This document shows, in pieces, positions 15,856-29,200 of a stretch of 32,670 nucleotides of DNA. The DNA comes from PVC group bacterium (ex Bugula neritina AB1). GTDB lineage: Bacteria > GCA-001730085. The position numbers and the translations under genes were made by a program. The notes beneath the pieces are model-generated. The model was not told where the DNA came from. It saw only the letters and a program-made list of their open reading frames with translations, and did not search any database. The stretch covers positions 1-32,670 of the forward strand of contig MDLB01000095.1 of assembly GCA_001730085.1 (NCBI GenBank). The letters are read 5' to 3'. Every line of letters begins with the position of its first letter. Positions within the stretch are counted from its first letter, which is position 1.

Positions 15856-17203
15856 GAGGAGATCCCTTTTCTAAAAAATCATCAAAAGACATTGTCACAT
15901 AGTCTAAAAAGCTTTCCAAAACATTTAAAACATAACTATCCCAAATCAAAAATAATTTTTCACCTTTTTTATAAAAAACATATTCCCATTGCTCACCTTT
16001 TTTAGAAAAAACTTTAAGAGTTAGAAGAATTTTTCCATCCACAAGTATATCTTTTTTTTTATTCAAGAAACCATGATATCTTTCAACAAGACCGTTATTT
16101 AGTGCAGACAAAAAGCGTAAAAAATGAATATTAGGATTATAAAGATGCTCTTCTTTTTTATAAATCTTCCACGTGAGATTATCTTGTTTAACTGCCCAAT
16201 CCAATTTTTTCTGCTTCCATATTTCCATTTTCGTAACCTCTTCTATATTAAACGGGAAGATTTTTTTTTGAAACATATCGTAAGGATTAAATATCAAGCG
16301 ATTCATCACGTCTTTTTTCAAAGCATGCGTTTTTTCAGAAGCAAAAGTTTTCAAGGGATAAACCTGTTTTTCTTTATCCAAAGGAGCAAAAATCAAACGC
16401 TGAGACTTATCTCTACCTTTAAAAAAACACTCTATCTCTAAGAAAGGATTTTTCCAATCAACTTCTTTATCAAAAACACTCGCATCAAAACCCAAGTGAA
16501 ACATATAATCAAGCATTTTTTCAACTTTTGAGGTGTTCAAATCTTCTTGAAAAGGCTGCGTCGATTTCCATTTCTTATCTTTTTTAATGATTTCAAAAGT
16601 TTGTGTTCCCAACTTAGAAAACCTAGAGTCGATCCACTTCACTTTTTCTAAATTATCAAGCCCATGAGAAAATAAACTTGTTTTTTGAATATTAGAGGGT
16701 GAACGAAACATATAAGAAAAAAACTCTTTACGCAAAAGAAAAACATACGACAAATGCTTCCATTTAGCATAATAAGCATTTTCAACCATCACCATATCCC
16801 CTACCATTAAAGCATAGTTATCTTTACTCGTCACAACGGTAAAAACTGATGAAGCATCTTTTAAACCATACATCTCTAAGTCTTTTTTAGATAAATCTCT
16901 TTTAACAATAGTTCCAGCACTAAAAGGAGAAAAAGCCTGCGAAAATTGGTCGAAAAACCCTTGCTCCACATCTGCGCGATAAGGAGTAATCAGTTTCCAT
17001 TGATCTCCTTCACTAACACGCCTAATAGTGTGTCGTTCTTTGGGATTTTGTATATTGAATCCTAGGATATTTTTGTGGTCAATTTTAAAGGTTTCAGATG
17101 CTTCAAGCGAAGCTTTTGTAGAATATCTCTGTAAAAAGATTACCCATGCAATAAAAAAAATCACAAAAAAAAGTAAAATATTTTTAGAAAAAAACTTATA
17201 CAT
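15842..17203 (-). CDS. DUF4340-type membrane-anchored protein
   Basis: A 453-aa protein with one N-terminal TM helix (about 8-25), with most of the chain likely outside the cytoplasm. The body fits the DUF4340 pattern: W-x-L-x-x-P at WKLITP, then a pair of repeats each with a helix-rich 'FSAFSAG' type segment and a YGLKD-like step (MYGLKDASSVFTVV), and VGDMVMVENAYYAKW. DUF4340 proteins are regularly found next to GldG-like and GldF-like genes, as here, and are thought to belong to the same membrane complex. No enzymatic motif is visible. It starts 3 nt after the gldG-like stop with only a weak GTGAG, so coupling is likely. It overlaps the phosphatase start by 14 nt. The residue-level family call is from memory of the pattern. 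Confidence 0.8.
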   Translation of the reverse strand: MYKFFSKNILLFFVIFFIAWVIFLQRYSTKASLEASETFKIDHKNILGFNIQNPKERHTIRRVSEGDQWKLITPYRADVEQGFFDQFSQAFSPFSAGTIVKRDLSKKDLEMYGLKDASSVFTVVTSKDNYALMVGDMVMVENAYYAKWKHLSYVFLLRKEFFSYMFRSPSNIQKTSLFSHGLDNLEKVKWIDSRFSKLGTQTFEIIKKDKKWKSTQPFQEDLNTSKVEKMLDYMFHLGFDASVFDKEVDWKNPFLEIECFFKGRDKSQRLIFAPLDKEKQVYPLKTFASEKTHALKKDVMNRLIFNPYDMFQKKIFPFNIEEVTKMEIWKQKKLDWAVKQDNLTWKIYKKEEHLYNPNIHFLRFLSALNNGLVERYHGFLNKKKDILVDGKILLTLKVFSKKGEQWEYVFYKKGEKLFLIWDSYVLNVLESFLDYVTMSFDDFLEKGSPRVTQ

Positions 17204-17206
17204 ATC

Positions 17207-18595
17207 TCACTTTTGTCTTAAAAAGAAAACAAAAATCCCACAAATGAACCACCCACAAGGTATAACAAAAAAGAGCCATATATTAAAATTTTTCAATTGT
17301 CTTTCCGTCAAAGGCAAGCTCATTTTTCGTAATGTCTTCGCAGGAATACTTATCAACTCTTCTTGTTCCATTAACCAGCGAACTGTGTTCAAAAAAAGAT
17401 ATTTATTACCTCCAAAATTTATAAATTGATTAGAAATAAAATCACTATCACCCCAAACCACAAGGCGGCTTCCCGTTACAACATTTTCACTTGAAACACC
17501 AACAGACAACGGTCCAACATTATCCTTTTTTTTGTCATACATATAAGGTGTTTGTCGATAATCTGTCTCTCCCCACGCATCTAGAGATGTTTTTGTGAGC
17601 GGCGAAGCTTGATATAGAGACTTTAAAGACAAAGCATTTGTGGACCTAGGTAATACAAATTTTGTATAAACTTGATACATTTTTTCTGTCAGGGGGTGTT
17701 TCTCATAATTAATCGTCAAAAGATTCAAAAGAGACGTGTTTGCTTCGGTGAATTGAGGATCAACAATTATGTCATCACCCACACCTACATTATAATCTTT
17801 CAACCATGGGATAAGGTTTGTTTGCTGTTGAGAGTCAAGCAAAACAATCAATCGACCACCTTCTTTTAAAAATCCCGTCAAAATTTTCACTTCTGCATCC
17901 GTCAGAGGATAGGACCCTCCAGGAATAACGATATACTCAACCTTAACCTCTTCCTTTTTCATATTCACAAGGTGCAAAGGTTTCACTTCTAAATTTTGTT
18001 TTAGCAGAAGATTTTTCAAAGACAAAAGACCTTCTTTCCCAGAGTCCCCGACGCTTTTTTCACCATGCCCTGTCACGAAGTGAAGTGTTTTTTTCTTCGG
18101 ATTTTGTAAAGCGAAAATAGCTCCCGAAATAGCCGCTTCCCCTGAAAAACTTTGCAATTGGGGTGGCATCCCAACATTTACTGGAGAATAATCGTACACA
18201 GCAATATCTCTAAGCCTCAATAGTTGGGTTTTGTATTTGTGACGAACTAAAACAATCTCTTCTTTGAGTTCAAATCCATATTTAGATGCCAAGATCTTGC
18301 TCTGCCCAACATCTTTAATAGGATCAACATAATTAACTAATATCAAGGAAGACTTTTGTTGATACTGTTCTAATAAACGCTTGATTTGAGTATAGATAAG
18401 TCTTTCTTTACGGACAAAAGCAACAATTTCCACATCTCCATCTAAGCTATTTAAAATGTGTTTTGTTTTATCGCTTAAAGTGAACATCTTTTCTTTTGTA
18501 AGATCAAAAGATTTTTTATAGTAAGAAGCAATATAAGTTACCAACACTACACAAACAAAAAATAAAACTATCCGCCATATTTTTAGTTTTTCCAT
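17207..18595 (-). CDS. GldG-like ABC-associated protein (auxiliary component)
   Basis: A 462-aa protein with a TM helix at about residues 8-26, a large non-cytoplasmic domain and a second TM helix near the C-terminus (about 436-458). It shows the GldG-family features TKEKMFTLSDKTKHIL after TM1, the FSGEAAISGAI segment, HFVTGHGEKS, and a glutamine-amidotransferase-like fold region with VIPGG and FLKEGGRLIVLLD. In Bacteroidetes the GldA/F/G set is linked to gliding; elsewhere the same trio occurs without gliding and its substrate is unknown. GGAGAG (18602-18607) sits 6 nt before ATG and lies inside the permease gene, which it overlaps by 13 nt. Confidence 0.88.
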   Translation of the reverse strand: MEKLKIWRIVLFFVCVVLVTYIASYYKKSFDLTKEKMFTLSDKTKHILNSLDGDVEIVAFVRKERLIYTQIKRLLEQYQQKSSLILVNYVDPIKDVGQSKILASKYGFELKEEIVLVRHKYKTQLLRLRDIAVYDYSPVNVGMPPQLQSFSGEAAISGAIFALQNPKKKTLHFVTGHGEKSVGDSGKEGLLSLKNLLLKQNLEVKPLHLVNMKKEEVKVEYIVIPGGSYPLTDAEVKILTGFLKEGGRLIVLLDSQQQTNLIPWLKDYNVGVGDDIIVDPQFTEANTSLLNLLTINYEKHPLTEKMYQVYTKFVLPRSTNALSLKSLYQASPLTKTSLDAWGETDYRQTPYMYDKKKDNVGPLSVGVSSENVVTGSRLVVWGDSDFISNQFINFGGNKYLFLNTVRWLMEQEELISIPAKTLRKMSLPLTERQLKNFNIWLFFVIPCGWFICGIFVFFLRQK

Positions 18596-19320
18596 CGACG
18601 ACTCTCCAAAATTTTAACGGCCACATACAAGTGAAAAAAAGTCATCATCAATAAAAAAACAAGCTGTGCTAAGTCAAGCTGACCAGCACCTAAGGCTCTC
18701 ATAATACTCAAAGGCCAAACAATATCCAAAAAGGTCTGAAACCATGGTATTTGAACCAAACTTTGCGAAAACCCGAGCATAAAATAAAAAAGTAACATCG
18801 CCAACGTCATTCCTCCTGAAGCTAGCTGGTGGGTGAAGAAGCAAGAAAACATAAGACCCATACTTAGGAGCATAGCTCCTATAGAAAGAACCCCTAAAAG
18901 ACAAAGTATCCAAATATTCCAATCAAAGTTCCCCAAAAATATTAAAAGGAATGTGTAAAGAAAGCTTGGAATCCATAAAAAAATATAAAAAATAAAAACA
19001 CTAAAAAATTTTGCGCAAATGATTTGACAGTCTGTGATTGGTGCCGTCATTAATAACTCTATACACCCACTTCGTTTTTCTTCACTTATCAACCTCATTG
19101 TCAACATAGGAACCATCGCTATCAACGAAAGCCAGAAAAAAAATGTTCCTCCGAAGAAAAGAGAAAGTAAATCTTCTTGGACTTGAGACATAGGACTAGC
19201 TAAAAGCTGTAAAAGAACGCAAAAAACACGACCATTCATGAGTGCAACAATACCTGCAACCATATAGGCCAAAGGTGAAAAAAATAAACTACGCAATTCT
19301 TTTTTCAAAAGAGCCTTCAC
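18583..19320 (-). CDS. ABC transporter permease, GldF-like
   Basis: A 245-aa inner-membrane protein with about six predicted TM segments. The ABC-2/GldF pattern is clear: it opens LLKKELRSLFFSPLAYMV, has the loop LTMRLISEEKRSGCIELLMTAPI, which contains the coupling region toward the ATPase, and ends near residue 245 with SRRWKN. Partner of the GldA-like ATPase next door. The start is GTG, overlapping the ATPase stop by 4 nt (GTGA), with a strong AAGGAGG (19327-19333) 6 nt upstream. The substrate cannot be told from sequence. Confidence 0.92.
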   Translation of the reverse strand: MKALLKKELRSLFFSPLAYMVAGIVALMNGRVFCVLLQLLASPMSQVQEDLLSLFFGGTFFFWLSLIAMVPMLTMRLISEEKRSGCIELLMTAPITDCQIICAKFFSVFIFYIFLWIPSFLYTFLLIFLGNFDWNIWILCLLGVLSIGAMLLSMGLMFSCFFTHQLASGGMTLAMLLFYFMLGFSQSLVQIPWFQTFLDIVWPLSIMRALGAGQLDLAQLVFLLMMTFFHLYVAVKILESRRWKN

Positions 19321-20342
19321 TCTGAACCTCCTTCAGAATCGTCTTGATCACCTTCTTTTTCGGGTTCATCGCTCACAGAAGACTGCTCAGATTTTTCTTG
19401 ACTTTGCTGCGTTATCTGAACAAAAAGCTGTTCAAGAGGAACCTCATCAAAGCTGACATGAACCAAGTCCCAAGACTTCGTTGCTATCAAATGAAAAAGT
19501 TGCTGTTGAAAAACCCCTCTATCAACATCTTGAAGGGATACGCTAAATCTCCATCTATCCTCATTCAAATTTTGGGCTTCAACAGAAATAACACCCTGCA
19601 TATTAGAAAAGGTTTGAATCACATCGTCTTTTTCTTTAATATTCCCCAAAATGATCTCAAGAGGAATACTCCCCAATGTCATTTGACTGATTTCTTCAGA
19701 GGTACCCTCCGCGATCAAAGCACCTTTCTGAATGATCACAAACTTGTCACAAAGCATTTCTAATTCGGATAACCTATGAGATGAGAATAAAACGGTATGT
19801 TTTCCGGAAAGAGATTTGATCAAATGTCTCATTTTAATGATTTGATGAGGATCAAGACCATTAGTAGGTTCATCTAAAATGAGGATCTCAGGATCACCAA
19901 TCAAAGCGTCGGCGAGCCCAACTCTTTGCCTATAACCTTTAGAAAGCTTCCGAATGATTTTGCCTTGAACATCTTCTATTAAACATTTATCTAAAACATT
20001 AGAAACAGAAGATATTATCTTCGACTTGGAAACACCCTTAAGCTCAGCACGAAATTTGAGATATTCATCAACCCTCATGTCGACATACAAAGGATTATCT
20101 TCGGGCAAATAACCTGTTATTCTTTTAACCTTTAAAGGGGCTTCTTTTACATTATGCCCACCTATAAGGATGTTCCCTTTATCTGGAAACAAATAACCTG
20201 TCATCATGCGCATCGTAGTTGTTTTACCTGCACCGTTGGAACCCAAAAAGCCAACCAAGTCACCCTTATCTACAGAAAAAGAAAGGTCATTGACAACGCA
20301 GTTTTTACCAAAATTTTTGGTCAAATTCATAATATCTATCAT
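19317..20342 (-). CDS. ABC transporter ATP-binding protein, GldA-like
   Basis: Cytoplasmic ATPase that drives the adjoining permease. From the chosen start the motifs are Walker A GSNGAGKT (34-41), signature LSKGYRQR (133-140), Walker B ILILDEPTN (D157/E158) and the H-loop SSHRL (H189). A C-terminal domain of about 110 residues follows and ends in a very acidic tail (EKEGDQDDSEGGSE). That tail is not part of the ATPase core and could bind partners, or could simply be tolerated because the next gene's Shine-Dalgarno overlaps it. ATG at 20342 has AGGTGG about 11 nt upstream and is preferred; GTG at 20357 would add 5 residues but has no ribosome binding site. It starts 70 nt after carB with no terminator between. 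Confidence 0.94.
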   Translation of the reverse strand: MIDIMNLTKNFGKNCVVNDLSFSVDKGDLVGFLGSNGAGKTTTMRMMTGYLFPDKGNILIGGHNVKEAPLKVKRITGYLPEDNPLYVDMRVDEYLKFRAELKGVSKSKIISSVSNVLDKCLIEDVQGKIIRKLSKGYRQRVGLADALIGDPEILILDEPTNGLDPHQIIKMRHLIKSLSGKHTVLFSSHRLSELEMLCDKFVIIQKGALIAEGTSEEISQMTLGSIPLEIILGNIKEKDDVIQTFSNMQGVISVEAQNLNEDRWRFSVSLQDVDRGVFQQQLFHLIATKSWDLVHVSFDEVPLEQLFVQITQQSQEKSEQSSVSDEPEKEGDQDDSEGGSE

Positions 20343-20411
20343 GAATAAAGCACCCACCTAGAAAACACACAAATAACAAACAAGGCTATTCTATACTAAT
20401 ATCTCTATTTT

Positions 20412-23645
<3,234 letters not shown>

Positions 23646-23647
23646 GT

Positions 23648-24736
23648 TCACCCTTCCATCATATCTATAAATTCTTGAAACAAATATTCCGAATCTCTAG
23701 GCCCTGGAGAAGCCTCGGGATGATATTGAACAGAAAAAAGAGAAAGATCTTTATGACGAATACCCGCCAGTGTTTTATCATTCAAGTTCCAGTGTCTGAT
23801 GTCAATATTACCCGTATTTAAACTCTCTGGATCAACGCAAAACCCATGATTTTGAGAAGAAATATACACCTTATTTTTCAAAGTATCATAAATAGGGTGA
23901 TTAGCACCTCGATGACCAAACTTCAATTTATATGTTTTACCTCCGAGCGCTATGGATAAAATTTGATGCCCCAAGCATATCCCAAAAATAGGTTTCAGAC
24001 CTATCAAGTTTTTCACTGTTTTAATAACATAATCCAAAGGCTCCGGATCCCCGGGCCCATTAGAAATCAAAATCCCATCAGGGTTGATTTTTAAAATATC
24101 CTCAGCAGATGAGGTAGCCGGGAAAACATGAACTTCACAATTTTTATCTCGCAATATATTTAAAATATTTCTTTTAACACCACAGTCCAATACGGCGACA
24201 GTTCTTTTCTTAGGCGCGATAGATTCAAGAACATAGGGCTCAGAGGTCGTAACCTCTTTAACCAAATCCTTGCCTAACATTTGCGGGAAATTTTGAACCT
24301 TTTGTAAAAGATCATCTAAAGAAGAAGTCTCGGTAGAAACAATCCCCCTCATAGAGCCTTTTTCGCGAAGATACTTGGTCAACTTACGCGTATCAATGCC
24401 TTCAATAGCGATTGTTTTATTTTCTATCAAATAATCTTTTAAGCTTTTTGTTTCGGCATATCCAGAATACACCTGACTGTATTCTTTCATGATAAAAGCC
24501 ACGGGGTGAACTTTATTAGATTCATCACTTACCGGATTAACACCATAATTCCCGATGAGGGGATATGTCATAGTCATGATTTGGCCAGCATAAGAAGGGT
24601 CTGTCAAAATCTCTTGATAACCCGTCATCGAAGTATTAAAAACCATCTCCCCACAAGCTTCTCCATCAACTCCGACGGAAATTCCCTCAAAAGAAACACC
24701 ATCCTCTAAAACAACATATGCTTTTTTAAGACCCAT
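23648..24736 (-). CDS. carA: Carbamoyl-phosphate synthase small (glutaminase) subunit
   Basis: Hydrolyses glutamine and passes ammonia through a tunnel to CarB. The 362-aa protein has the N-terminal CarA domain ([16 protein letters not shown] at 34-49, IGNYGVN) and a class I glutamine amidotransferase domain with nucleophile Cys254 in GICLGHQ and His339/Glu341 in [10 protein letters not shown]; the triad is complete. Also visible are the SNGPGDP loop (225-231) and NHGFCVD. AAGGGAG (24747-24753) is about 10 nt before ATG. Only 20 bp separate it from gltD, and the large subunit follows 2 nt later, so equal production through coupling is likely. No pyrimidine- or arginine-type attenuator was seen in the 20-bp gap. 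Confidence 0.98.
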   Translation of the reverse strand: MGLKKAYVVLEDGVSFEGISVGVDGEACGEMVFNTSMTGYQEILTDPSYAGQIMTMTYPLIGNYGVNPVSDESNKVHPVAFIMKEYSQVYSGYAETKSLKDYLIENKTIAIEGIDTRKLTKYLREKGSMRGIVSTETSSLDDLLQKVQNFPQMLGKDLVKEVTTSEPYVLESIAPKKRTVAVLDCGVKRNILNILRDKNCEVHVFPATSSAEDILKINPDGILISNGPGDPEPLDYVIKTVKNLIGLKPIFGICLGHQILSIALGGKTYKLKFGHRGANHPIYDTLKNKVYISSQNHGFCVDPESLNTGNIDIRHWNLNDKTLAGIRHKDLSLFSVQYHPEASPGPRDSEYLFQEFIDMMEG

Positions 24737-24756
24737 ACTGATCTTACTCCCTTAAA

Positions 24757-26244
24757 TTAGCTGGCCTCTTCTGATAAAAAAGAACCTTTTTTTTGCAAAA
24801 GTCGAGAAGAACGCTTCATCAAATACTCATCCACATGGTGAGCACATTCACGTCCTTCCGAAATAGCCCATACAACAAGAGACTGTCCTCTTCGGACATC
24901 TCCGGCAACAAAAACTTTTTCCTGATTGGTCGCATAGCGCTCATCAGAACGAACATTACCACGTTGATCCTTTTCAAAATTTAAATCTGTCAATAATCCT
25001 TTATGCTCAGGATGTACAAAACCCATAGCCAAAAGAAGAAGATCCGCTTTTAGGCTAAATTCAGATCCCTCTATCTCATTAAACTTCGGAGGAGCAGTTC
25101 CGTCTCCCTTATCCCATTCTATCCTAACACATTCTAAAGCCTTAATCTCTCCAGCTTCATTTTTAACAAATCTTTTAGTCAAAACAGCAAAGTCACGTTC
25201 ACAACCTTCAGCCTGTGAACTAGAAATACGGAAAACTCTAGGATAAAGAGGCCATGGCATTGTCTCATCTCTGTCAACAGGCGGCTTAGATAAAAGCTCA
25301 ATCTGTGTAACAGAAGCAGCCTTTTGACGAATAGAAGTTCCCACACAGTCAGAACCTGTATCCCCACCTCCGATAACAATCACATGTTTACCCGTAGCAA
25401 GAATAGCTTCATCTTCTGGGATCGTTTCTCCCAAAACTCGCTTCGTGTTTTGAGTCAAAAAGGACATTGCAAAATATATCCCTTTCGCTTCTCTTCCCTC
25501 TATAGGAAGGTCTCTCGGTTTCGTAGAACCTATAGCCAAAATAACGGCATCAAAATCATTAAGGATCTCATCTGTTTTTTTATTAACGCCAACGTGAACA
25601 CCCGTCTCAAAAGAAACACCTTCTTCTGTCATTAAATCAACACGTCTATCAACAATAGCTTTGTCTAATTTAAAGTTGGGGATCCCGTACATCAAAAGAC
25701 CACCAATACGGTTTTCTCTTTCAAAAACAGTCACCTTATGTCCAGCCTTATTCAGTTGATCAGCGGCGGCTAAACCTGCCGGACCAGAACCGATAATAGC
25801 AACTTTTTTACCCGTAGAAAAAGAAGGCTTCCTAGGCTTCATATAGCCTTTTTCATAAGACTTATCACTAATGGTCACTTCTATATTTTTGATCGTCACA
25901 GGTGGCTTCACGATACCCAAAACACATGCTGATTCACATGGTGCAGGACAAATACGTCCTGTGAACTCAGGAAAGTTATTGGTCGAAAAAAGCGTCTCAA
26001 AAGCTTCTTCCCATCTCCCCTGATAAACCTGATCATTAAACTCTGGGATAACATTACCAAGTGGGCAACCATATTCACTATGACAAAAAGGCACACCACA
26101 ATCCATGCATCGAGAAGCTTGATCATTCAAATCTTTATCGGAAACTTGACAAATAAAATCATCCATATTTTGAATGCGTTCTTCAACTGACCTGTAACTA
26201 GGATCTTTTCGATCAAATTCCTTAAATCCTGTTATTTTTCCCAT
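24757..26244 (-). CDS. gltD: Glutamate synthase [NADPH] small subunit
   Basis: Transfers electrons from NAD(P)H through FAD and iron-sulfur clusters to GltB. The 495-aa protein starts with two cysteine groups (C46, C49, C54, C60 and C99, C103, C107) expected to bind the [4Fe-4S] clusters. FAD-binding GSGPAG (152-157) and NADPH-binding IGGGDTG (291-297) follow, and VFVAGDVRRGQSLVVWAI lies near the C-terminus. E. coli GltD is 472 aa, so the length is ordinary. AAGGAAG lies 5 nt before ATG. The gap to gltB is 31 bp. It looks complete and is certainly the GltB partner by order and motif. Confidence 0.98.
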   Translation of the reverse strand: MGKITGFKEFDRKDPSYRSVEERIQNMDDFICQVSDKDLNDQASRCMDCGVPFCHSEYGCPLGNVIPEFNDQVYQGRWEEAFETLFSTNNFPEFTGRICPAPCESACVLGIVKPPVTIKNIEVTISDKSYEKGYMKPRKPSFSTGKKVAIIGSGPAGLAAADQLNKAGHKVTVFERENRIGGLLMYGIPNFKLDKAIVDRRVDLMTEEGVSFETGVHVGVNKKTDEILNDFDAVILAIGSTKPRDLPIEGREAKGIYFAMSFLTQNTKRVLGETIPEDEAILATGKHVIVIGGGDTGSDCVGTSIRQKAASVTQIELLSKPPVDRDETMPWPLYPRVFRISSSQAEGCERDFAVLTKRFVKNEAGEIKALECVRIEWDKGDGTAPPKFNEIEGSEFSLKADLLLLAMGFVHPEHKGLLTDLNFEKDQRGNVRSDERYATNQEKVFVAGDVRRGQSLVVWAISEGRECAHHVDEYLMKRSSRLLQKKGSFLSEEAS

Positions 26245-26275
26245 ACCAACTTCCTTCGTATTTCATGGACAAAGA

Positions 26276-29200
26276 TCATTTTTGATTCTCTCTAAGCACT
26301 CTTTTATAATCTTGTGGCATCACTTTGATAAATTTGTGACGACAGTTTTCCCAATCATCTAATATTTCTTGCCCTTTTTGACTTTTAGTATGATCTACAT
26401 GTTTTCGAATCAACGTAGAAACTTCATCAAGATCTTCATCTGTTTCTAAAGGATCTAAATCAACAATCCCGGTATTTATCCTAGAAGCAAGAACACCTTT
26501 CTCATCAAAGATATAAGCGATCCCACCACTCATTCCTGCAGCAAAATTATGGCCAATTTCGCCCAAAACAACAACTCGACCACCTGTCATATATTCACAG
26601 CCATGGTCTCCAATCGATTCAACAACAACAGAGACTCCTGAGTTCCTAACACAAAAGCGTTCTCCGGCAAGACCATTAATGAAAGACTCCCCACTTGTAG
26701 CTCCATAAAAAGCCACATTACCAACAATCACATTTTCGTTTGAAACAAAAGAAGATTTTTGTGGCGGATATAAAATCAATCGCCCACCACACATACCTTT
26801 TCCAAAATAATCATTTGCATCACCTTCCATCTCCAAAGTGACTCCGGGAACAGTAAAAGCTCCAAAACTTTGACCACCCGTTCCCTTGCATTTAAAATGC
26901 AAAGTGTCTTGAGGCAAACCTTTAGCTCCGTATATTTTTGTAACTTTAGAGGACAATATAGCTCCAAAAGTTCTTTGTGTATTTTTTAACTGAACATCAT
27001 CACGAAAAGGCTTTTGAGAACGTATAGCATCCGAAGACTTTTCAAACAACTTATAATCAAAAGCATCCTCTAAAACGTTCGCTTGTTTTTCAAAAGCATA
27101 CGCCTTTCCATCTTCACATTCGGACATTTTATACAATAAACTTTCTAAATTTAAAGTTTTAGCTTTCCAATGTTTAATATTATCTCGAGATTTCAATTTG
27201 TCCGAACGACCAACCATCTCATTAACAGTCCTAAATCCTAGTTTGGCCATGGTTTCGCGTAAATCTTGCGCCATAAAGCGAAAATAATTAACCACATGAT
27301 CAACTTCACCATGATAAAGGTTTCGCAAATCCTTATCCTGTGTTGCAATACCCACAGGACAAGTATTCAAGTGGCACTTACGCATCAAAATACATCCTAA
27401 AGCAACTAATCCAGCCGTTGCAACTCCCCATTCCTCAGCTCCAAGTAACGTCGCTATAGCAAGATCTCTTCCTGTACGCATCTGACCATCGGCCTGCAAA
27501 ACAACTCTGTTACGTAATCTATTTTTCACCAATGTTTGATGTGTCTCCGCAAGACCAAGCTCCCAAGGCAATCCGGCATGCTTAATAGAAGTCTGAGGAG
27601 AAGCTCCCGTACCTCCATCATATCCGGCAATAAGAACAACATCAGAATAGGCCTTTGTAACACCAACAGCGATAGTCCCAACACCAACTTCAGAGACCAA
27701 TTTTACGCTCACACGTGCTTCATCGTTGGCATTTTTTAAATCAAAAATGAGCTGCGCTAAATCTTCAATAGAATAAATATCATGATGTGGAGGAGGAGAG
27801 ATCAATCCAACTCCAGGAGTAGAATGGCGAACTTTTGCAATCGCTTCATCAACCTTATGCCCCGGCAACTGACCACCTTCTCCAGGTTTAGCCCCTTGCG
27901 CGATTTTAATCTGTATCTCTTCTGAATGAACAAGATAATCAGAAGTAACTCCAAACCTTCCGGAAGCGACCTGCTTTATCGCGGAACAAGCATTATCACC
28001 ATTTTCAAAAACAGAAAAACGTTCAGGGTCTTCACCCCCCTCTCCCGTATTGCTTTTAGCTCCAATCCTATTCATAGCAACAGCTAAAGCCATATGCGCT
28101 TCCTTAGAAATAGAACCATAAGACATCGCCCCTGTCGCAAATCTCCGACATATACTTTCAACAGACTCAACCTCTTCTAAAGGTATAGATTCTGTTTCTT
28201 TAAAGTCCAACAATCCTCGGAGAGTTAAAAAGCTTTCCTTTTGATCATCGATCAGAGTTGTAAACTTCTTATATGTATCATAACTGTTTTGACGAACAGA
28301 GCGTTGCAAAGTATGAACAACTTCAGGAGAAAAAATATGAGCCTCACCTCTCTGTCTCCAGTGATAATAACCACCTGTCTCAAGAGAACTCCGGTCACCT
28401 AAAATCTTATCCGACACCTTCGATTCATCATTTGAATTTAAACTCAAATGAGCCTCGGGGTACGCAGAGGAGTGACGTATTAAAGTCTCTTTTTGTATCT
28501 CTACAAGGCCAATACCTCCAATACGTGAAGGTGTCCCACAAAAATAACGATCCACTAGATCTTCGCCCAAACCAATAGCTTCAAAAATCTGAGCACCTCT
28601 GTAAGATTGAATCGTAGAAATCCCCATCTTAGAAATGATTTTCAACAAACCTTTATTGACCGCACGAATATAATTAGCTTCTGCATCTTTTTGATCCAAT
28701 GCAACATCCAAATACCTTCTTTCCTTCATATCTGAAACACATTCAAAAGCTAGGTAAGGACAAATAGCGTTCGCTCCATAACCAATAAGAACAGCAAAGT
28801 GGTGAACCTCTCGAGCTTCTCCTGTTTCAACAACCAAAGAACACTCTGTCCTTAAACCTTTTTCAATCAAACGATGATGAACGGCCGCCGTTGCTAACAA
28901 CGAAGGGATCGGAGCCTGTGAAGAAGAAACCTCTTTATCTGATAAAACAATTATGGAATGACCAGCTTCCACTTCTTTGACCACCTGAGAGCAAATTCTT
29001 TCCAAAGACTCTTCAAGTGAACCAGTATTTAGGTCAAAAAGGATAGACAAAACTTTTGTTGACAAAGTAGAAGTCTCTAAGCTTTTTAATTTTTCTAAAT
29101 CTTCCACAGAAACAACAGGAGAAGCAAGCTCAATAAAAAGCGGTTCAGTTTGCTTTTTATCATCATAGGAGAAGTCCAAAATATTACCCTGAGCTCCCAA

